From positions 2,374,501 to 2,438,500 of the forward strand of contig BRXU01000016.1 of the NCBI GenBank assembly GCA_030267565.1: a stretch of 64,000 nt of DNA, read 5' to 3'. Position 1 is the stretch's first letter. The number at the start of each line of letters is the position of its first letter. Shown here piece by piece: positions 1 to 14,000 of this stretch. A model generated the notes under the pieces. The model did no database searches. It saw only the letters and a program-made list of their open reading frames with translations, and was not told the DNA's origin. A program made the position numbers and the translations under genes. The DNA is from Pleodorina starrii. Its lineage: Eukaryota; Chlorophyta; Chlorophyceae; Chlamydomonadales; Volvocaceae.

Positions 1-163
1 GGTTGGTCAAACACGGCCAACCTCCCGACGCACAGACACAGGGTAGCTGCTGCCCTGCACGACCAGCACCTGTCGTATCTTCCTCTGCCGGAGGAGGCGT
101 GTGGTGATGGGGAGCACAAGTGGGATCGGGGTCGCGAGCAGGTGCAAAGTCTCGCAGCAGCAC

Positions 164-251
164 GGTGCGGTGCGGTGCGGTGCCCGGGGGGTGCGGTGCG
201 GTGCGGTGCGGTGCGGTGCGGTGTGGTGCGGTGCGGTGCGGTGCCCGGGGG
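164..251. repeat. GGTGC pentanucleotide tandem repeat
   Basis: A run of GGTGC units, broken twice by a short CCCGGGGGG block, lies about 1.3 kb past the stop codon of the minus-strand NACHT gene. The reverse-complement pentamer (GCACC) forms a second array in an intron of that gene near 10116-10165. The rest of 1-1570 is downstream flank with AG-rich, CA-rich and ATCC-type simple repeats. I see no gene there and no clear TGTAA poly(A) signal on the minus strand. Confidence 0.8.
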
Positions 252-1570
252 GTGGTTAGCTCTTAGCTGCAGCGCAGGGTCGCACACTCGCGATGTCGCG
301 AAGGGAGAGATCGTAACACGTGACAGGTACGACATTGTGGTACAATGTGGCAGCGGGAGGCGCGCCAAACGGGAGCGGGCGTCCCCAGGCGCCCCTTTCA
401 CTCGTCCCGAGGAGTCCACCTTAACTCGCAGCAAACATCAGTACATCACCTTTTGTGCGGCATCGGGCAGTCACTGCAACCAGCGCCGCCTACCGTCAAC
501 AGCACCGTCATCCCCACCATCACGAATTCCCATCGGCTTCAGCCTTCAGGCCTCCAGCGCTTTCCCGCCACCAGCATATGCCCGGCCCACGCTTCCTCCA
601 GCGCCCCAGGCCCAACCAGCAATCCGCCCCTCCACCCGTCCACCCGGCGAGACCCCGTCCGCAGCAATGACTCGCGCGAGGCACCAAACCAACGCGCCGT
701 TGACTGGGTCTCCATCACATTCGGGTTATCCGGGATATGGGGATGTCCGGGTTGTCCGTCCGGGGGAGGTCAAGTCAATCACATACGGTACCTCTGGAGT
801 ATTCCGGCAGATATCCGGAGCTGTGAAACTGTCGGGCGGGCAATCGGTGGTCAAGCATGACTGTTGGGCTGCACACGTGTGTCTCCAGGGAGGGAGAGGG
901 GGAGGGGGAGGGAGAGGGAGAGAGAGGGCAACATCCCACATACATACCGGACGTCCGGATGCGGGTGCGGATGCGGATGCAACGCAACAACCCACTCCAC
1001 TCCACTTCACTGTCCACTCCACTCCACTCCGCGATTCGTAAGACAGGACTTCAGGGTTTTTGCTAGTACCGTAGTGCAAAACAGGTGCACGCACACGCAC
1101 GCAGACACACGCACGCACACACGCACGCACACAAATGGAAACACTTGGTAGGCCGAATCGATCCCCCAGAGCGCCCCGACTTCCGCGGCCGCTGCACCCT
1201 CCTCTTCGGGCGCCCAGGCCCCGCCTCCACCACCCACACACGCAGCACCCCCGCCCACCCCCCTCGCCCCAGGGTACCTCCAGCTTTGCTTTCGTCTCGC
1301 ACCTCCTTCCGGGCCTTATCTTCACTGCTTTCCCAGGTCTGGCTCAGGGCCGAGTTGCGGGGGGGTACGTCCGCCAACGTCGCCCTCCGTTCCACTGCCG
1401 CGGCTTCATCTTTATTCCCTTTATTCCTCCCCCCCGCCCAGATCAACAATACAAATCTATCCATCCATCCTATCCATCTATCCGCCCTATCCAATACATC
1501 CATGCATCGGTCCGTCAATCCGAGTCGTCCACGAAATTCAACACACGCATCCATGCCTTCCTCCGTCACA

Positions 1571-1949
1571 TCAATCCGAGCCGTCGATGGAGACGGGCGG
1601 CGCAGACACCAACACGTCCCGGGTCGACCAAGACAAGCACCGGCTGTCGGCCCCGCCTGACAGCATTACCCGCCCGTCGGGGCTAAACGCCACACACGTC
1701 GCCGCGCCGCCATGGCCGCTGAGCCACCCCACCTCCCTCCACCGGCCCGTCTCCCACACGCGCAGCGAGCCGTCGCCCAGGCTGGCCGCCAGCAGCGAGC
1801 CGTCCGCACTGAACGCAACGCCGCCCACCTCGCTCAGCGCCGGCAGCAGCGTCACGCGCGGCGAGAAAGGCGCCGACGGGCCGCCGGCGCCGCCGTCGGC
1901 CGGGTCGGCACGGAAGGAAACCGTTGGGCCGCCGACGCGGCCGGAGGCC

Positions 1950-2021
<72 letters not shown>

Positions 2022-5000
2022 TCCGGCCGGCCCCATATGGTGACTGTGCTTCCCGCCCCCACCGCCGCCAGCTTGCCGCAGGGGCTGGCGGCCACCGCTG
2101 TCACCGGCGCGCCGTGCGGCCCCAGTCGCTCCGCCGCCTCTCGCTTCGACTTGACGCTCCACATCATCACCTCGCGCCCGCAGCCCAGCAGCAGCCACCG
2201 CCCGTCGGCGCAGAACGCCGCGCCGGCGTAGCGGCCCACCAGCGTGCCGCTGCCGTACGAGACGGAGGCGGCGGAGGTGAGGTCGCCGTCGCCGCTGGCG
2301 CCGCCGGCGCCGACGCTGGTTGTACTGCGGCTCAACGATGACCTGGCGCTGGGCCGTACGGAAGGTACGGCAGTGCCGACCTGCTGCCAATCCCGTACAT
2401 ACCAGACGGACACGCGCCCCTCGCCGTTGGCGGTGTAAAACAGCTTGCCGTCGGCGCTGAAGCCGATTGCGTCCATGGTCGTACTGCAGCTGTCGGCGCC
2501 GGCGTCGCCGCCGTCGCCGCAGCGCAGCCGAGCGGCCTCGCGCGTGGTGAAGTCGCCGTGCGCCGCGGCGGCGGCGGCGCTGGCGGCGGCGGCGGCGGGG
2601 TAGTGCCAGACGTGGGCGGTGCCGTTGGAGAGGGCGGCGGCCACCAGTGTGCCGTCAGGGCTCCAGGCCACGCCCATCACGGCTGCGGCGGAGGCGGAGG
2701 CGGCGGAGGCGCAACCAGGCACCGGGACAGTGAAGGCAGTGAGGGCAGTGAGCGCAAACTGACACGACAACGGTGCTTCGGCGGCAAGTGGCTCCTGGTA
2801 AGCTTAAGCCAGAGGCACGACGAAAGGGAGTGGACAGCCAGCACGTGCAAATCCCGAGCAACCGACGCCTCCCCAACCAAAGCCAACTACCCAAACTGAA
2901 TTACCAAACTCTACGCAACTGCCCAAGCCCATCCTCCCAAGCCCACCTCCAGGCTGCTCAACCGCCACCAGCTCCGTGTGCCGTACAACGTCCCACAACC
3001 GAATCGTACTATCCTCGCCGCCCGTCAGCGCCATCCCGCCGCCGGGGCTGAAGCACACCGCCGACACACGGTCCGTGTGCGCGTGCGTGTCCGTCAGCAT
3101 GGTCATCGACCGCCGCCCGCCGCCGCCGCCGCCGCCGGCGGCAGCCGGCGGCGACGAGCGGCCGCGCGGCGCCAGCGCGCCGCCGCCGCCGGCGGCGGTG
3201 ACGGCGGCGTCCGCCGCCGCTGCCGCCACCGCCAGCTGCACGTCCCAGCTGTAGACCGCGGTGCCGCCCGCCGCCAGCAGCACCGCGCCGCGGCGGCCAA
3301 ACGCCACCGTCGGCACGTCGCTGACGTCCTCGCCCAGCGGCAGCACCGTCAGGCAGGCGCCGGTGGCGGCGGACCACAGCGCCACCGACGCCTCCGCCAC
3401 CGCCGTCGCCAGCAGGGATCCATCCGGACTGAACGCCAAGGCGCGCACCGCACCACCCAGTCCCCGCAACTGAGCCACCCGCGCACCGCTGCGGGCATCC
3501 CACAGAGTGGTGGCGCAGGCGTCGAGGACCTGCGGCGGCGGCGGCGCCGCCGCGCCGCCGCCGCCGCCGCTACCGCTGGCGTCCACCATCGCGCCGGCGG
3601 TCGCCAGCAGTCCGCCGGCGGGGCTGAAGGCGACGCAGCTGTCGGCCCAGGCGCGGCCGCCGGCGGCGCCGGCGCCCAGTGGCAGCGAGGCGACGCGGTG
3701 GCGGCGCTCCAGTGCCCACAGCTCCGTGGAGGAGGTACACACGGCGGCAAGCAGCGTGTCGGCGGCGGAAGACGAGGACGGAGCGTCGGCGGCGGCGGCG
3801 GCGGCGCCAGGCACGGCGGTGAGGTGCGGGGCGATGTGCAGGCCGAAGATCTCGCCGCAGGCGGCGGGCAGCCGGAGCGCGGCGGTGATGTTGCGCGACT
3901 GCGAGAGGCGCGGAGGTGGAGGTGGACGGGGAGAGGGAGGGAGGGGGGGAGGGAGGGTAAAAAGAAAGGTACGGCAGGTCCGCAGCGAAGGGAAAGGGGC
4001 CAGGGAGGGGCGAGGCGCCGGTTCGTCCAGGGTGTCACGTCGACTGGCAGAGTGTCGAGGTGAGCCGGGGTGCCATGTACGGCATGGCGGTACGGCAGTT
4101 ACGGCCGGGATGGCCGTTCCCTGATGAGGGCGCCTAGGGGTGTAGCGGTGAGGTGAGGTGCTGGCGCTCGTGAAGCGGGGTGGAGTGGGTCGCTCGTTTG
4201 TGGTGTCGGCCTGTCGGCCGGCTGGCGGCACGTCGCCAAGCCTGGCGTCCAGGCACGACTTACCGGTATGGTTACCCACTCACTCACCCACGCATCCACT
4301 CACTCACTCACTCACTCACTCACTCACCTGCACATTCCACACCCGCAGGGTGGTGCTGCAGCTCTGCACCACCAGCAGCGACTTGCCCCCCGGCAGGAAG
4401 CCTAACCAGGCCACACCGCCGCCGCCGCGCGACTCCGACCCGCCCGCCGGCGGCACCAGCTCCGCAGTCCGCGTCGCGGCCCAGCCGTCCGGCGCCACCG
4501 CCCACAGCACCACTCTCCCGCCGGACGAGTCGCCAGCCGCAACCAGCGCACTCCCGCGCACGATTCGCATGCCGCCGCCGCCGCCGCTGGCGGCGGCGGC
4601 GGCAGCAGAGGACGTCACCATGCGCGCGCCTGACGGCGCGCCGTACGCCGTCGCGCTGGCGGCGGGCCCCGGCTCGTGGATTGCGACGCAGGTGACCCAG
4701 GGGTCAGTGCAGTGCGGCGGCGGCTCGGTCGCCACCGACCCGTGGGTCGCCGCCCCCGCCGGGTCGCCGCTGATGCCGTTGGCGAGGCTCACGGCGGCGC
4801 TGACGGAGGTGCACGTGGACGGTCGCGGCGAGGCGGCGGCGGCGGCGGCGGCGGAAGCGAGGGACAGTCGCGGCGAAGCGATGGCAAAGGACAGAGACGG
4901 CGACGCGGCGGCAGTGAAGGTCAGACGCGGCGAGGCGGCGGCGGTGAGCGACGGACGCGGCAAGCCGGCGGCGAGGGACAGGCGCGGCGAGGCGGCGGCA

Positions 5001-8000
5001 GTGGACAGCTCCGCCGCTCCGCCGTCCAGAGCCAGACCGTAACCTGACGGCGACGTCAGCAGCGACGTCGCCTCCGCCGCCTCCGCCGCCTCCGCCACGT
5101 TGGTCGATGTCCTGACGGGTGGGAGGTCTGTACGGCCGTCCAGCTCGGGCCGGATGTGCAGCTGGGCGCGCGGCGCACCTGTGGTGAGGTCCCACAGCGT
5201 GACGGCTCCAGGGAAGGAGCCGGCGGTGGCCAGCAGGGGGCGGCTGGGCGCGAAGGCGGCGCCGGACAGCGCCGCGTGGTGGGCGTGCGGCCCGGCGTGC
5301 AGCAGCAGGCTGCGGCGGCCAGTGAGCGTGTCGAGCAGGGAGGCCTGGCGGGCGGGGGAAGGGGTGGAGTGGGGGAGGGAAGGGCGGCGGGGAAGGGATT
5401 TGACCGGGTGGGGATGAAGCGGGTAGGGGAGGAGGTGGGCGGGTGCGGGAGGGGACTGGGCTGAGGCAAAGAGCGGTGAAGGGGCGCGTGAAAGGGAATG
5501 AAGAATGCGTGTGTGCGTGTGTGCGTGTGTGCCGCCCGCACGAAGGGACGTGGGCAGCTTTCAACCGCAGGGGTGTGGGATGGATGTGTGGGGTACGAAA
5601 TAGTGTGGGTGGCGGATGGGGCGGTTCAGCTGGCACCGCTGAAGCGGAACAGGCGCCGCCAAACAACGACGGGCTATTCGCAGCTGCGAGAGCGGGGGGC
5701 AGCGGCCCTCAACAAACCCCAGGACAGTCACACACACACCCCTCCCTTTCCCCCCGCAGTCACACCCACCGCCGCCTTACCTGCGTCGAGCACTCCCCCG
5801 TGGCCAACACCACACCCCCGTCCGGGCCCGCCCGCAGCTCCGTGACTCTGTGGGGGCACTCCGTCGCCCGCAACACCGGCGAGCGGAAGCGCGGGTGCGG
5901 CATCGCAGTCACGAGTGCCGGCGGGAACAGTGGTTCCGCCGCCACCGCCGTCCCCCCAGGCGTCGACGGCGGCGGCCCCGACGGGGCCGGCGCCAGCGGG
6001 CTCGGCGCCGGGGCGACGGCGCCGCCGCCGCTGCTGCCACCGGCGCCACCGCCGCTGCCGCCGCCGCCGCCGAGCGACGGCGACGATATCTTGTACGGCA
6101 GCGGCGAGAACAGCGAGTCGGCGGCTGCGGCGGCGGCGGCTGCCGCCGCTGCCGCCGTCAGCTGCTGGACCAGGCGGCGGAAGGGCGACTGCAGCGGAGT
6201 GAGGCTGGCGCTGCAAGCCAGGGTCAGCAGCTCAGGACGCCGACTCAAACTGCGTCCGTCCGCCAGCATCCACAACAACGCGTCGCGCAGCAGAGAACAA
6301 GTGCCGGCGGGCAGCGGAGGCGCCGCTGCCACGCGGCCGTCCCGGGCGGCGCGCGCCGCCGCTGCCGCCGCCGCGGCAGCGGCGGCCTCGGCGGCGCCAG
6401 CCGCCGCCGCCGCCGCCGCCTCGGCGGCGGCGGCGGCCCCGCACGGCGACGCCCCGATAGCGGTGGCGGAGGTGCGGGGGGAGGGACAGGCGGCGGCGGC
6501 GGCGGGGGCGGTCGTGCCGCGGACAAGCGCCGTGGCGCCGCCGGCAGGCGGCGGCGTTCGGGGCAGCATCCCCGGCGGCAGCTGCTGGTGCTGTTGTTGT
6601 TGCTGGGTGGTGGTCGAGCGGGTGGCGTGTGGTCCCCTGGTTCTCAGCAGGTGCTCCAAAGAGGCCGCCACCATCTCCAGGTGTGAGCCCTCCAGCACTT
6701 GCCGCCAGTAGTCCAAGTCAAGGACGGTGGCCTGGCGGAGGGGAGGGAGGGGAGGGAGGGTGGGAGGGAGGGAGGGAGGGAGGAGGAGAGGGTGACGTGA
6801 CGTGACATGCCAAACACGCCGTGGCAAACGGGAGTGTGATGACGAGGGTCGATTGGAGGGGTTGCGGCACGGTGTGCGCAGCAGATTGTGTTTGGAGGCC
6901 CCGTGTGTGCGTGCGTGCGTGTGTGTGTGCGTGTGTGTGCGTGCGTGCGTGTGTGTGCATGTGAATGTGTGTGCCCGAGTAGCCAGTTTCTCCCGGGCGG
7001 AGGAGCTCGCCCGCCGAAAAGTAGAAGCTGTGGCGGCGCTACACGGTCACACCTGCCCCACCTGCCCCACCTCCCCCATCCGGCCTGTCATATACACACA
7101 CAAACACACACATAGACGCCCGGCCCTGCCCGCTCGCCCCGGCGCCACCCCCCGCCCCCCACCCACCTCCAGATCCCCCGCCGGCAGACGCGCCTCCGAG
7201 CAGTGCGTCAACACGTGGCGGAGGCAGTACACCGACGCAGGCGGCAAGCCCGCCCGCTTGCCGACGCTGCCGGCGCTGCCGCCGCCGGCCCCGCCGGCGC
7301 CTAGGAGGCCCAGTCCCAGCCCCAGCCCCAGCGCCAGCGGCGTCTGCCGTCCCGAACTCAGCGCCACCGCCGCCGTCGCCGCCGCCGCCGACCCTGCGCC
7401 CTCCGCCGACCACCGAGTCAAACTGCTAGCGGAGCCAGGCCGACGGAGCACCGCCGCCGCCGTCGCCGCCGCCTCCGCCGCCAGCCGCCCCGAAACCAGC
7501 TGCTGACGCAGCATCCGCGCCAGGACCAAGTGGCCCCGCTGCGCGAGCGGCACGCCCAGGGGCCCGCCCAACGCCGCGGCGGCGATGGCGGCGGCGGCGC
7601 CGCCGGTGCCGCCGGCCGACACGGCCGCGGCGGCGGCCACCGCCGCGGCGGCGGCGGTGGTGGGCGGCCCCGGCGCGGCGGCGGTCGCCGACACGGCGGC
7701 GCTGGCTCGTCGGAGCCAGTCGAGGAAGGACGAATGCCGTACACTGACCCGGCCGCAGCCGCTGATCCAAACAAGGCCCGCCAGGGGACCCTCCTGCGGT
7801 GAACGGAGGGCAAGGACCAGGGGCAAGGGCAAGGGCAAGGGTAAGAGTAAGGGCAAGGGAGCTATAGGAAAGGGAGAGGTAACAGGAACAGGGGAGCAGG
7901 GGAACATAACCCTAGTGACGGAGCTCTTGGCAAGAAGGGTAGGGGGGTCCACAGGGGTCCAGGGAGGGGCTGCAAGGGCGTTGACCCGGCGGGTGCAGCA

Positions 8001-11000
8001 CGGCAGGGCACCTAGCACGCTAGCAGGGGTGGTTCCGGAGCCAAGCAAGGAAGCCGAGGCGATGGCGGGGATGGCAGGGGATGGCGGGCCGAAAGGGACC
8101 CTAGCATCCTACTGCCCAAGCCCGCCCGAGCTCCCTCGCCCTCGCCCTTGGCCCCGGTCCTCGCTCAGTCACTCCCTCCCCAGTCCCCACCTGCAGCGCC
8201 CACTCCAGGTCCCGCAGCGCAGAGGCAGCCGCAGCAGCAGCCGCAGCAGCAGCCGCGCGGCTCTCCTCCCGACTCTGCCGCGGCAGGCCGGCCCGACTGG
8301 CCCGCGTCGGAGAGCCCATCCGGCTGCCGCCCTCCTCAGTGCCTCCGAAACCACTGCCCCGCGACTCCTCCGGCTGGCCCACCGACTGCGCCCGCGAAGA
8401 GCCGTCGTCGCCGCCGCCGCCGCTGCGCAAGCTGATGGGCGTGCCGCGCCGCGACGTCGGGATGGGGGAGGCGGGTGTCGCCGCCCCCGTCGCCGGCGAC
8501 AGCGCCGTCAGGTCGGACCGACTGGCCTTCAGCGGCAGCGCCGCCGCGGCGGCGGCAGCGGCGGCCGCCGCCACCGCCGGGCCGGCGGGCACCTCCGCCG
8601 ACTGTACGACACGCGCCAGCAACGGCCACTCCAGGGGCTCCTGCGCCGCCGCCAGCACGTCTACGAGCAGCTGCAGTCGCGCCGCGCGCTCCGGAGGGTA
8701 CGGCGGCGGCGGCGGCGCCGCCGCCGCCAGCCCCATCATCATTGTGTCCGTACGCTTCGGCGGGCGGCGCTGCTGGCCACGCGGCGGCGACGACAGCTCC
8801 TCTTCCGCCGCCGCCGCCACCGCCGCTGCCACCGCCGCCGCCACCGCCGCCTCCGCATCCCTTACGGTCGCGATCGACGCCTCCTCCTGCAGCTCTGCCG
8901 TACGTGCGTGCCACAGCACGCCGTACTCATCCGCCAGGCTGCCGCGGCAGACCGGCGGTACGACATGCATGCCGACGGCGCCGTCGCCCGAGTTGGGAGC
9001 GACCAGGCCCGTCAGCTCCCCCGGCGGAGGCGGCGGCGGCGGCGGGGGGAGGGGCGACCCGCTGCCGGACGACTCGCCGGCGGCGGTGCCGCCGCCGCCA
9101 CTGCCCCCATCGGACAGCTCCCCCACCGCCACCGCCAGCTTGCGCTCGGCCGCGCCGCCTCCCGATCTCGCCGCCTGCCGCTGGTTCTGCTGCCGTACAA
9201 GTCCCGCCTGGTCGTGCCGCGGCGGCGTGCGCGGCCGCGGCGGCATGTCATGTCCCCGCTGTTGCTGCTGCTGCTGCTGCGCATGTTGTTCCGCGATAGG
9301 AACAGCCTCCTGCGGCCCCTGCTGCTGCTGCTGCGGCGGCGGCGGCGGCGGCGGCGGCACCTCCAAAATCACGACTGCGCCGGCCTGCGGCGGCGCCGCC
9401 GGCTCATCCGCGGCGGCGGCGGCTGCTGCCGCGGATGCGGCGGCGGCGGACGCCGCCGTCGCCGCCGCGGCGATGGCGGTGCCGTCGGGCAGGCTGGCCG
9501 CCGGCCCCAGCGCCTCCGCCGCGTGTCGTACAAGTAGTTGCAGGATGTGGACGTGCGCCAGGCAGCCGTGGGCCTGCCACAGCAACTCCCGGGCGGTCAG
9601 TTCGGGGCTGAGGACGTACTCCTGGGGCAAGGAGTGCAGGGGAGGGGAGGAGGGGAGAGGACAGGGGAGGGGAGGAGGGGAGGGGACAGAGGAGGGGCGA
9701 GGGGAGGGGCGAAAGTCCCACAGTGGGTGGGAGAAGAGGCGTCAAGTCGGCCGATAACGGTGTGCGGTGAGGGGGGCCAGGGAGGGGAGGGGCGAATGTG
9801 CGGCGGAAGGGGGCGGCGAGGGACTCCTTCCGGTTCCGGTTCCGGTTCCGGGTGCGGGTGCGATTGCGGGTGAGAGTGAGATGGTGAGACGCAAGCGAAT
9901 GCACGCGGCCCCGGGAAAGGCTGCTCGGTGGGGAGGGGAGGGGAGGGGGTGCGACCGCAGCGACAGCAGCGAGAGTTGGGAGGGGGTCAGGGAGTGATAT
10001 GCTGGGAGGGAGAGTCAAGATTGGGGCAAGCAGGGGCGGGCATCGGTAGGCCGCCGGGGGGTCCGGAGCCATGGGCACGGCCGCCAGTCGCCGACCAGCC
10101 CCACCCCTCCACCACCTCGCACCGCACCGCACCGCACCGCACCGCACCGCACCGCACCGCACCGTGGCCGCCAGCCCCCCCTCCCCCTCCCCACTCCCCA
10201 CCTGCAGCGAATGAGCCAGCGCCAGCGGGAGGTGCTGGTCCCGCCGCAGTGACGTCAGCGGCACCTCCGTCGGCTGCAGCGCCCGTCGTACGGCAAGGTG
10301 CACGGACGCCGATGCGTCGGCGGCAACGCGCGGCGCCACGACCAGCGGCGGCGGACGATCATACGGCGCCTGCGCAGCGGCGCCGGCGGCGACGCCCTCC
10401 GCCCCCGATGCCGTACACGACAGTACGAGCCGTACTCCGGGCAGCTGGCGGAGGTGGTCCACCAAGAGGCGCAGCAGCTCGTAGGGCCCGGGGCAGGCGG
10501 GCGGTCCGGTGTCGTACTCGGGTGTGAAGGTATCGACGAGGGTGGTTCCGGAGGCGGCGGAGGCGGGTCCCTCGTCCAGGCCGTCAATTAGGAGGAGGTA
10601 GGTGGCGGGGGGGTCGCCGCGGGCTGCACGGGCCTCCGCGTCCTGCAGGGGAGCGGGGGAGGGAGGGGGGAGGGGGGGAGGGAAGGCCGCGTGTTTGGGA
10701 CTTTGGGTAGGCAGGCAGGCAGCGGCGCGGAGGTTGACGAGCTGATGAACTGGGTGCCGCCGGGGGGGGGGGCGGGGGTTGGAGTATGGCGGGGGTGTGT
10801 GTGCAGGCGCAACCCGACCCCTGCCACCTGACCTCAGCGCCTACTGAAAGCCTGTCGCTGCGCTGCGCTGTGCTGTGCTGTGCTGTGTGCTGTGCTGCCT
10901 GCATGACCAAGACGTCATCCGACGTCATCCGCACGACCATCCGACCGGCGGCTCCTGACTCCTCGGGTCGGTCACATACCTCCCCCTCACCCACTCGCTC

Positions 11001-14000
11001 ACCCACTCCCTGCCTTCCCCCCTAGCCCCCCTCACCCGCTCCAAGGGCCGCCTCAGCAGCGCCCCCACCACCTCCTCCAGCCCCTGCAACCAGCCGTCAG
11101 GACTCAGCGCCAAACCCCCACCCGGGCCCCCGAGCTCCAGAAGCGACCGGGCCAGCTCCGCCCCGAAACCAGGCGACCTGCACGACAGCTGGTACGACAA
11201 GCTCCGAACCACCTCCCCTGCCACCAGCGACCGCGCGTCGCCGGCGGAGCAGAAGTGGCACGCGACCTGCGGCGCCGGCGGCGCAGCCGCCGCCGACCCA
11301 TGGGTCACCGCCGCCGCCGCCGCCGCCGTGGCGAGCCTTGCCAGCAGTGCCGCCATGGCCGTGGTCTTGCCTGACCCATGGGTCCCTGTGATCAGCAGTG
11401 CCGACCAGCCGGGGTGCCCCGGGGGCAGGGCCAGCCAGGAGGTGAGGGGGGACCAGTCCCACAGCCAATCGAAGCAGCAGGGGGACGCGAGGGAGGCTCC
11501 GGAGCCGCCTCCGCTGGCGGCGGCGGAAGCGGTGCTGGCGATGGAGGTGGCGGAGGACCTGGCGGCGGCGGCGGCGGCGGCGGCGGAGGAGGAGGAGGAG
11601 GAGGAGGAGGGCGCCGCCTTAGCGGCTGCTGCGGCTGCTGCTGCTGTTGCTGCTTTGGCGGGGTAGGTGGTGGCGACGGGGTTGGCGTCGCCGATGGGGA
11701 CGCCAAGCATGCGGGCGGGTAACCTGCTCGCGGCGACGGGCGGGGGAGGGGGAGGGGGCTTAGGGAGGCTGGCAAGCCGCGGCGTGGGAGGCTAGGGAGC
11801 GCGAGGTTAGGGAGCCCTAGAGCGGACTGGGACTTGGGCATCGGCGCCATGGGGCGGCACGATGAGCAGTCTCCACGAACCACGAACCGCCGCAGCACTC
11901 TCAGCCCTACTCCCCACCCCCTCCGGGGTCCCCTGCCGCCTGCCGGCCGGGTCCCATCTCTGCGACCTCTCCTCTTCATCCCCACCCATCCTCCACTGGC
12001 GTTGGCACTGGCAGTGGCACTTCCCGCTCCCCTCTCGCGCCCTCGCTCGCATTCTCCGGCTCGCGGCACACGCCTCCTCCCCAGCCCCCTCCTGCGGTTT
12101 CATACCACCCGCCCCCTCCCCGCCCGCTCCCTTCCAGCCCTCCCCGCCTCCACCGCCCCCTCCAGCCCCCCCCCCCAGCCCAGCCCAACCCACTCACGCT
12201 CCGTCCATGGGCCGCAGCAGCAACGCCAACTGCAGCTGCCGAGTCAGCGCCCGCCCGCCCGCGAAGCCATCGTCCTCCCCCGGGTCGAAGCCGCGGTCGC
12301 CGCTGCCGCTGCCGCTGCCACTGCCGCTGCCGCTGGCGCGACTGAACCGCCGGTTTGGCCCCGACCCCACCGAGCGCCCCCCTGCGCCTTTGACCGAACG
12401 CGCTCCGCCCGAATTCCCGTGCGACTGCCCATGCGAGTGCGAGTGCGAGTGCGGAGCAGGCGAATGGTCGGCCGCCGCTGATGGCCGCCGCCGTCCGGGC
12501 CCGCCCCCGGCGGCGGCGGCGGCGGCCGCAGCGGACTTGTCCACGAACGCGCTGGCGGCGCTCGGCGAGTCCGCTGAGATGGCGTCGCCGCCGTCCCGCG
12601 GCGGTGGCAGTTGCTGCTGCTGCTGTGGCGGCGTCTGCGGCGGCGGCGGCGGCACGCCCAGCACCTCCGCCAGCACCTCCCTGTCGTACTCGTCCGCCTC
12701 CCTCACCGCTTCCGCCACGTCGAGTTCGCGCAGCTGTCGTACAAGATCGGCGCGGGTGAAGGCCTGCGGCGGGCAGCAACACGGCTGCCAGATCGGACGC
12801 CTCTCCCGAATTCCTCCTTCCCCTCCTCCCACCCACCTCCCCGCTGCGGTTTCCTCTCCACCACACCTAATAAAGGGTATCGGTGCTGGCTGCTGCCGCC
12901 GCCGCCGCCCTCTCCTCCAGCACCCGCAAGCCCTTCCCCCCCCTGGAGCCACCACGCGCATTACTTCTCCCCCGCCACACGCCCCGCGCCGCTCCCTTCT
13001 ACCAATCCCCCCTACTACCCCTTCAGCCCCTCCCTACCCCCTTCCCACCCGAATGACCCGCGCTGCTCCTCCCTCCCTCCCTCCCTCCTTCCCTCCCTCC
13101 GTCTCCCTCCCTCTCTCCCTCTCCCTCCCTTCCTCCTTCCCTCCCTCCCTCCCTCCTTCCCTCCCTCCCTCCCTCCCTCCCTCCCACTCACCCGGTCCAG
13201 TGGCAGCAAGCTGATGGCCTCCGGCCCCCTCGCCCTCAGCGCCTCCGCAGCCTCCACCAGACACCACCCCACCCGCAGCGGCCGCACGTCCCGCCCCACC
13301 ACCAGCACCGCCCCGCACCGCGCAGCCGCTAGCGCCCCCCGCGTCGCCGCCAGCGACTCCAACCTCGCCGCGCGCACCGCCGCCCGCTGCCGACCCGCCA
13401 CCGCCGTTTGGCGCTTGCGCAGCATCGTTCCAAACGACTGAACGGGGGCGATCACGCCGCGGTCGCCTCCGCCTCCTTCCGCGGCCCCCTCCGCCTCCGC
13501 CTCCGCCCCCTCCTCCTCCGCCAGGGGCTGCAGCGCCGCCGCCGCGCCCATGATGTGCTGGCTGACCGCCAGGGCCCTCAGCCAGAAGAACGTGCGGGCG
13601 GGTGGCAGTCCTGCGGCCAGCTCCTCCAGCGCCGCCACCAGGTCCGCGAGGGGCAGGTCGGGCGGGTAGATGACCAGCCAGGTGGGGGCGGATACGTGAC
13701 TGCGGGGAACCAGGAAGGGCTGGGAGGCGTAGCTGCGGGCGGCAGGAGCGGGAGGGGAGGGGGGCGGGGAGGGGCGGCAGTGATGTCCTCGGACCTGACA
13801 TACTGCACGTCCCAGCGATCCCCTTGGGTACGAAACGGTCCGTTCACGTCCCGGTACGGCAGCTCAGGTGTGCCGTACCTGGACAGTGTGGCGCTGGTGG
13901 AGGGCCTTATGAGTTCCTCGACCACGCGGGCCACGGAGGCGCCGCCCAGGGGTCCCCCCGGGATGCGGCGCAGGAAGGCGCGGAGGAACTCCAGGGAGAC

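Noticed and set aside
7585..9537. 650-codon plus-strand open frame
   Set aside because: It lies antisense to spliced exons 7 and 8 of the NACHT-WD40 gene. It encodes Arg/Ala/Pro runs typical of reading GCC-rich DNA in the wrong frame and has no splice or domain support.
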